From: Lobosporangium transversale
Taxonomy: Eukaryota; Mortierellomycota; Mortierellomycetes; Mortierellales; Mortierellaceae
Length of the DNA: 64,000 bases
Direction of reading: 5' to 3'
NCBI RefSeq assembly: GCF_002105155.1
Contig: NW_019029031.1
Location: 237,576-301,575, forward strand
The translations under genes were made by a program, and so were the position numbers. Position 1 is the stretch's first letter, and each line of letters starts with the position of its first letter. Shown piece after piece: positions 60,506-64,000 of this stretch. The notes under the pieces were generated by a model. It made no database searches and had not been told where the DNA came from. It saw only the letters and a program-made list of their open reading frames with translations.

Positions 60506-62898
60506 TGATGGACTGATGATATTTCAATTGTTCAATTGATGAAGCTATCTCATCACGGTCACGTGTATCCCTCCCTTTTTTATGTTGTTGAGATGAATCT
60601 CGGCAACACTATTTAACTGGGGCGACTTTGGATTTCATCTCTATAAAAGAATTTGAAAAGTCGCCCCTCCATGCTCCGTGCACATCCTCAGACTCTCACT
60701 GTTGTCTGAGAACACAGTTTTCATTTTTATTTTTATTTTTATTTGACCTGTTTACATTGATGCATTTGTTAGTTTTTCTGATTGAATCTGTTTCGCGTTT
60801 CGCACACATGCTCTGACTCTCCATTAGCTGGCGTTCATATCTCATTGACAGCAATATATTCTTTGATCTGATCAAAATGCTAACATTTCTGCCATTGCCG
60901 CGCTCTCTTATCTTTCTAGAGTCATCGGAACAGATTCTCAAGAGAAAAATGGACGAAGGTAATAATTTGTTTTTTGCTGTATAAATAGATTGACTTGATG
61001 ACTGGCTATATGTTATGGTACTAACCAACTGTGTATGTGTACGATGATCATAATTAGATCCACAGTATATTTCACCTTCAAAGAAGATACGCATTGAGGA
61101 AGGGTGGAGAGAATACAGAGCTTCTGATGGCAAAATGGTCACGTTACCACCCTCTTGGATCGCAATGCTGGAGAATCCTGAAGACCCGCCCGATGCACGT
61201 AATAAGTTTAATCATCTGAAAAGCGATAATCAGCTTGGTGATCAAGTTCACATTCCATCCTTGGGCCTCACACCGAAAGAATTTGAGGAATATAATTCGG
61301 GATTTATAATTACGGATCAGATGCTAGAATTGTGGAAGGAGATTAGTGCTGAACAAAGGTTTTCATTTCGGCGAGTCCTTTCTGGTCCTATGGGGGTTGG
61401 CAAGTCATATCTATCCTATTTCCTTGCTGCAAAAGGATATGCGAAAGGGTGGCTTACCCTTTATATACCAGATGCCGCGATATTAAATGAAAGTTCGGAT
61501 ACAAAATCGGCAAAGGCACTGTTAAGGCGCTTCTTCGCTTTCAACAGGGATATCTTGACGGCATCTGATCTGGAAAGTCTCCTCGACTTTTCTGAAGTTA
61601 TAGATTGCTCAATTGTGGCTGCTCGCGCAGTATTCGACCTATTCAAGCAGGAGGAGCGTAAAACATTGCTCATTATCGACGAACATGGAGAGTTATTCCG
61701 AAAAGAGCCGTATGTGCCGGATAAATACCCGTTCCTGAAGCATCTAATGAACCTTAATCTATGGCAGTCTCATTACAAAGGATCTAGAGTGATATTTACA
61801 GGAACAGCCCATGCCAAATATGAATTGCAGATTATGGAAGACAGTGCTCGAGCTATCTTATTGTACTTTGTTGGCCCACTATCCGAGACAGTGTTTTCAA
61901 AATGGTTGGAGGTCCACCTGAACCAACCCGATATTGTCCAGGATATAATGAGGATTACAAACCGTGTGCCGCGAGAGTTTATGCGCCTCATTCGATCAAT
62001 TAAGGAAAGACCACTCACAAGAGATAGCATTGATGGGTATGTAGCTCAGAGAACAAGCGAGCTTCGCCCTGTAGTTTGGAATTACTACGAAGCTCTCAGC
62101 GATGAATCGAAGAAGGAGTTCGCTAAAAGCCTTGCAACAGTCTTCCTTGGCAACAACTCGGAGAGTGGTGATTTTGAATGGGATTTCCGTGACCTAGGGC
62201 TTATCTATCGTCTCAACAAGAACCGCGGAGCCATAAACTATGTCTTGTGCCTCCCAGCGCAGAAAGCACTCTTTCAGGCGTTTACAAACATACCTCATCA
62301 TGAGCATATTCTGAGGCAAGTTAGTCTTGGAGAGGTAGGTGATGATTTTAAGTTGACACTGTTGGTCCGGTTTTTGACTTTAACCAAGTTAATCGTTCTC
62401 AGAGCAACAAACCTTGTCGGCAAGGATCCAACGCAGATTATAATGGACTTTAAGGATCATGGGACAATCCATCAAAACATGACTTCTCTTGGACGTGGCT
62501 ATGGACATGTACTGAGCCATTGTCATTCGAGTTATCCTCGCTTTGATTTCATACTCGACACAATGTTTATCCAGGTGTCCATAAGTGATTTCTGCGACCA
62601 CGAGCAGAAACAAACTAAGCAGATCCAGAACGCTTTTGATAAGAGAGATTCCAACGGCAAAAATCAGATTGAAAGATATTTGGACGAAGTATTTGGAAGC
62701 AATCATTCCGCCTTAATTGACGATGGACATTTTGTTGTCAAAAAGGATGGAGAGCCAGTAACTGGATTTAAAATAGTTTACATGCGTGGTTCCCCTGGTA
62801 CACCAAACCACACTGGATTAATCAGAAAGTACAAAGATCTTCTTCATGTCAGCTTCGACGAGCTCAAAGAGAAACTTTTTAGAAATATCCCAACTTAG
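60054..62898 (+). CDS. Crinkler (CRN)-type effector protein C (three exons, 771 aa)
   Basis: The exons are 60054-60489, 60920-60958 and 61058-62898, in frame. The header exon is homologous to CRN-A, but the large exon is a different module. Residues about 158-170 again give basic clusters (LKRKM and SPSKKIRIEE) in the same position relative to the exon borders. The NTPase has GPMGVGKS at 268-275, LLIIDEHGE from about 362 and a later TGTAHAKYE. The C-terminal part has FDFILD (Asp near 655) and FIQVSIS (Gln near 664), laid out like the Asp/Gln pair of CRN-A, so a nuclease-like fold is plausible. The gene looks intact. A 72-bp direct repeat sits in intron 1 and again after the stop, bracketing exons 2 and 3. 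Role in host or competitor nuclei is inferred from the family. Confidence 0.85.
60611..60682. repeat. 72-bp direct repeat, copy 1 (intron 1 of CRN-C)
   Basis: This matches 63010-63081 almost exactly and starts TTTAACTGGGGCGACTTTG. It contains 11-bp inverted repeats (GGGGCGACTTT and AAAGTCGCCCC) around a TATAAA-containing centre. Confidence 0.85.
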
Positions 62899-62916
62899 AA
62901 TTTTCGTCACAGTATA

Positions 62917-62955
62917 CAGTAATAATATAGTTCTTAATCCTATAAAAAGGCTTGT
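62917..62955 (+). promoter_or_regulatory. TATA-containing segment shared with small-protein gene 4 promoter
   Basis: CCTATAAAAAGGCTTGT is identical to 22766-22782, and the preceding 20 or so bases are also similar. It lies after the CRN-C stop with no gene following closely, so it may be a relic, a shared insertion or chance. Confidence 0.3.
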
Positions 62956-63009
62956 CATAGAAATTTAATAACACGGTTCTTTATTTTTGAGATGTATCAC
63001 GGCTAAAAT

Positions 63010-63081
63010 ATTTAACTGGGGGCGACTTTGGATTTCATCTCTATAAAAGAATTTGAAAAGTCGCCCTCCATGCTCCGTGCG
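63010..63081. repeat. 72-bp direct repeat, copy 2 (after CRN-C)
   Basis: Counterpart of 60611-60682, with one extra G and one fewer C near the inverted arms. The spacing between copies is about 2.4 kb and covers exactly the C-terminal coding module plus its tiny exon. Confidence 0.85.
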
Positions 63082-63448
63082 CGCCACAGAGAGGTCACTC
63101 GCTTGTTAAGGCGACTGTTCTATGCTTGTTGGTTTTCCAAATCTGCTTTGATTGCACCATAATTTAGCGGAACTGATTAGCATCCCCTGAATAGCTGCCA
63201 TCCAAAGGGACTAACTTCGAATGGACAGGATTTACTGTGTTGTTCAAAACAATAAAGCTTGACTGAAAGTCTGCTAATCCTCAAACTATGAGGCAAATAA
63301 TGCCTCTGAACGCTTCAATAGGATTATGGCGAGCTTTTGGGGTGCAGAAAAGACAAGATTGTCTCTTTTGAGCAATGAAGGATATAGGATTTGTTCCTTG
63401 GAGCAGTGATCTAAGCTGGAAGCGAAGCAGCAGCGATTTTTGAGAACA

Positions 63449-63545
63449 AGCACGTGCTGGTTAATTTTTTCAGCATGCTGGTTCGTTTTTCCAGCATGCT
63501 GGTTTATTTTTCCAGCATGCTGGTTCGATATTTCAGCATACTTGT
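63449..63545. repeat. Palindromic minisatellite, CCAGCATGCTGG type
   Basis: Five units of about 21-24 bp, each holding the palindrome CAGCATGCTG or a variant, joined by GTTCGTTTTT-type spacers. The first unit is AGCACGTGCTGG, which also occurs in the palindrome at 51263-51280. Confidence 0.85.
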
Positions 63546-63803
63546 TAAAATTTATTAAAATTTTTAACTTGTATAACCAAGTGCTCCTCCATGCACTGCT
63601 ACCTCAGACATCATTCGCATTTATTTTAGAATCTCGAGCATCAATAAAAGCTTGATTACTCACAGCTACAGAATGGATAATCCTCATTCAAACATTTGTC
63701 AGTTTTGTATATGCACATGCCTAAAAAAAGATGTCAGCCATAGTTTGGCATCTGTTTTAGAAATTAAGCGTTGCCATAGAAGTCCTTTATTTTAATAAAA
63801 AAG

Positions 63804-64000
63804 TTAGCTGCTACTGCTACAACTCTGTAATTTTTTCAGGGCAGAGACAAAGCTGTGATAAAATATGATGTTACGGAAGTTTTGATTGGTCATTCGGTTT
63901 CTGCGTGCAGACAGGATCCATCCGGCTCTGCTGAATAACCTTTCAGAATCATTGGAAGTAGCCTGGACAGAAAGGTATGCTCGTGCAAATGGAGCAATAT
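63804..64000 (-). CDS. hAT transposase, C-terminal end (continues past the window)
   Basis: The minus-strand frame enters at the right edge and stops at 63804-63806, giving 64 residues. It contains ARAYLSVQATSNDSERLFSR followed by AGWILSARRNRM. This is the dimerisation region at the end of hAT transposases (the usual A-x-S-x-x-SER-x-FS-x-AG pattern). There is no start codon in the window, so length and integrity are unknown. It could be a source of activity for the hAT-type MITEs at 51830 and 59349, but their ends have not been compared. Confidence 0.8.
   Translation of the reverse strand, partial: IAPFARAYLSVQATSNDSERLFSRAGWILSARRNRMTNQNFRNIIFYHSFVSALKKLQSCSSSS

Larger units (their letters stand above)
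62899..63803. other. Spacer after CRN-C
   Basis: No gene is supported. The stretch contains the second 72-bp direct repeat, a palindromic minisatellite, and possibly the outer end of the hAT element whose transposase starts further right. Confidence 0.6.

Noticed and set aside
63449..63545. CRISPR-like array
   Set aside because: Repeats and spacers are both repetitive, the units are short palindromes, and the sequence is eukaryotic.

Overview
The window looks like nuclear DNA of an early-diverging fungus, most likely Mucoromycota and perhaps Mortierellomycotina. It is AT-rich and full of poly(T)/poly(A) tracts, and its genes have short GT-AG introns. It carries Crinkler-type (CRN) proteins, a BTG/Tob protein and a FAD monooxygenase of a style common in Mortierella-like fungi. 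The assignment is inferred from gene content; no rRNA or other marker is present.

Left part (1-26.3 kb): an eroded, transposon-rich landscape. At least four blocks can be matched by eye through shared landmarks, in the same order and orientation. Each block carries one small intronless gene (4297-4764, 12077-12562, 15886-16185, 22867-23127). The four proteins have unrelated-looking low-complexity N-termini but align without gaps over 22 C-terminal positions. In two or three of them this contains a SUMO-interaction-like core (for example LVDLTRDDD). I regard this as the best candidate for an undescribed family. Transposons here include a Tc1/mariner element with exact TA-flanked ends but a decayed transposase, its short derivatives, and a foldback family.

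Middle part (26.3-44.4 kb): single-copy genes. A 1658-residue low-complexity protein with an N-terminal histone-fold-like region is on the minus strand (26333-31793). A BTG/Tob protein follows (minus, 36533-37548), then a six-exon FAD monooxygenase paralogue whose cofactor motifs are degenerate (40770-43053), and a broken pogo-type transposase (minus, about 43434-44240). The spaces between them hold mostly homopolymers and microsatellites.

Right part (44.46-64 kb): a CRN effector cluster. A 7.5-kb unit is present twice in tandem (44463-51968, 51969-59487), followed by the start of a third. Each full unit holds a forward CRN gene and, facing it, a truncated CRN relic in a 1.65-kb inverted repeat. 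The third start leads into a different CRN gene with its own C-terminal module (60054-62898). Exon 1 of the middle gene is a chimera of the outer two, which marks an unequal crossover within a 34-bp interval. The middle gene also has a one-base frameshift. A 98-bp hAT-type MITE with 8-bp target duplications ends each full unit, and a hAT transposase runs off the right edge.

How it fits together: the CRN genes share a ubiquitin-like header exon, a tiny linker exon with basic nuclear-import-like residues, and a large NTPase plus nuclease-like exon. The cluster appears to evolve by header exchange, module replacement and conversion between repeats. No operon-like or pathway link between the left, middle and right genes is visible.
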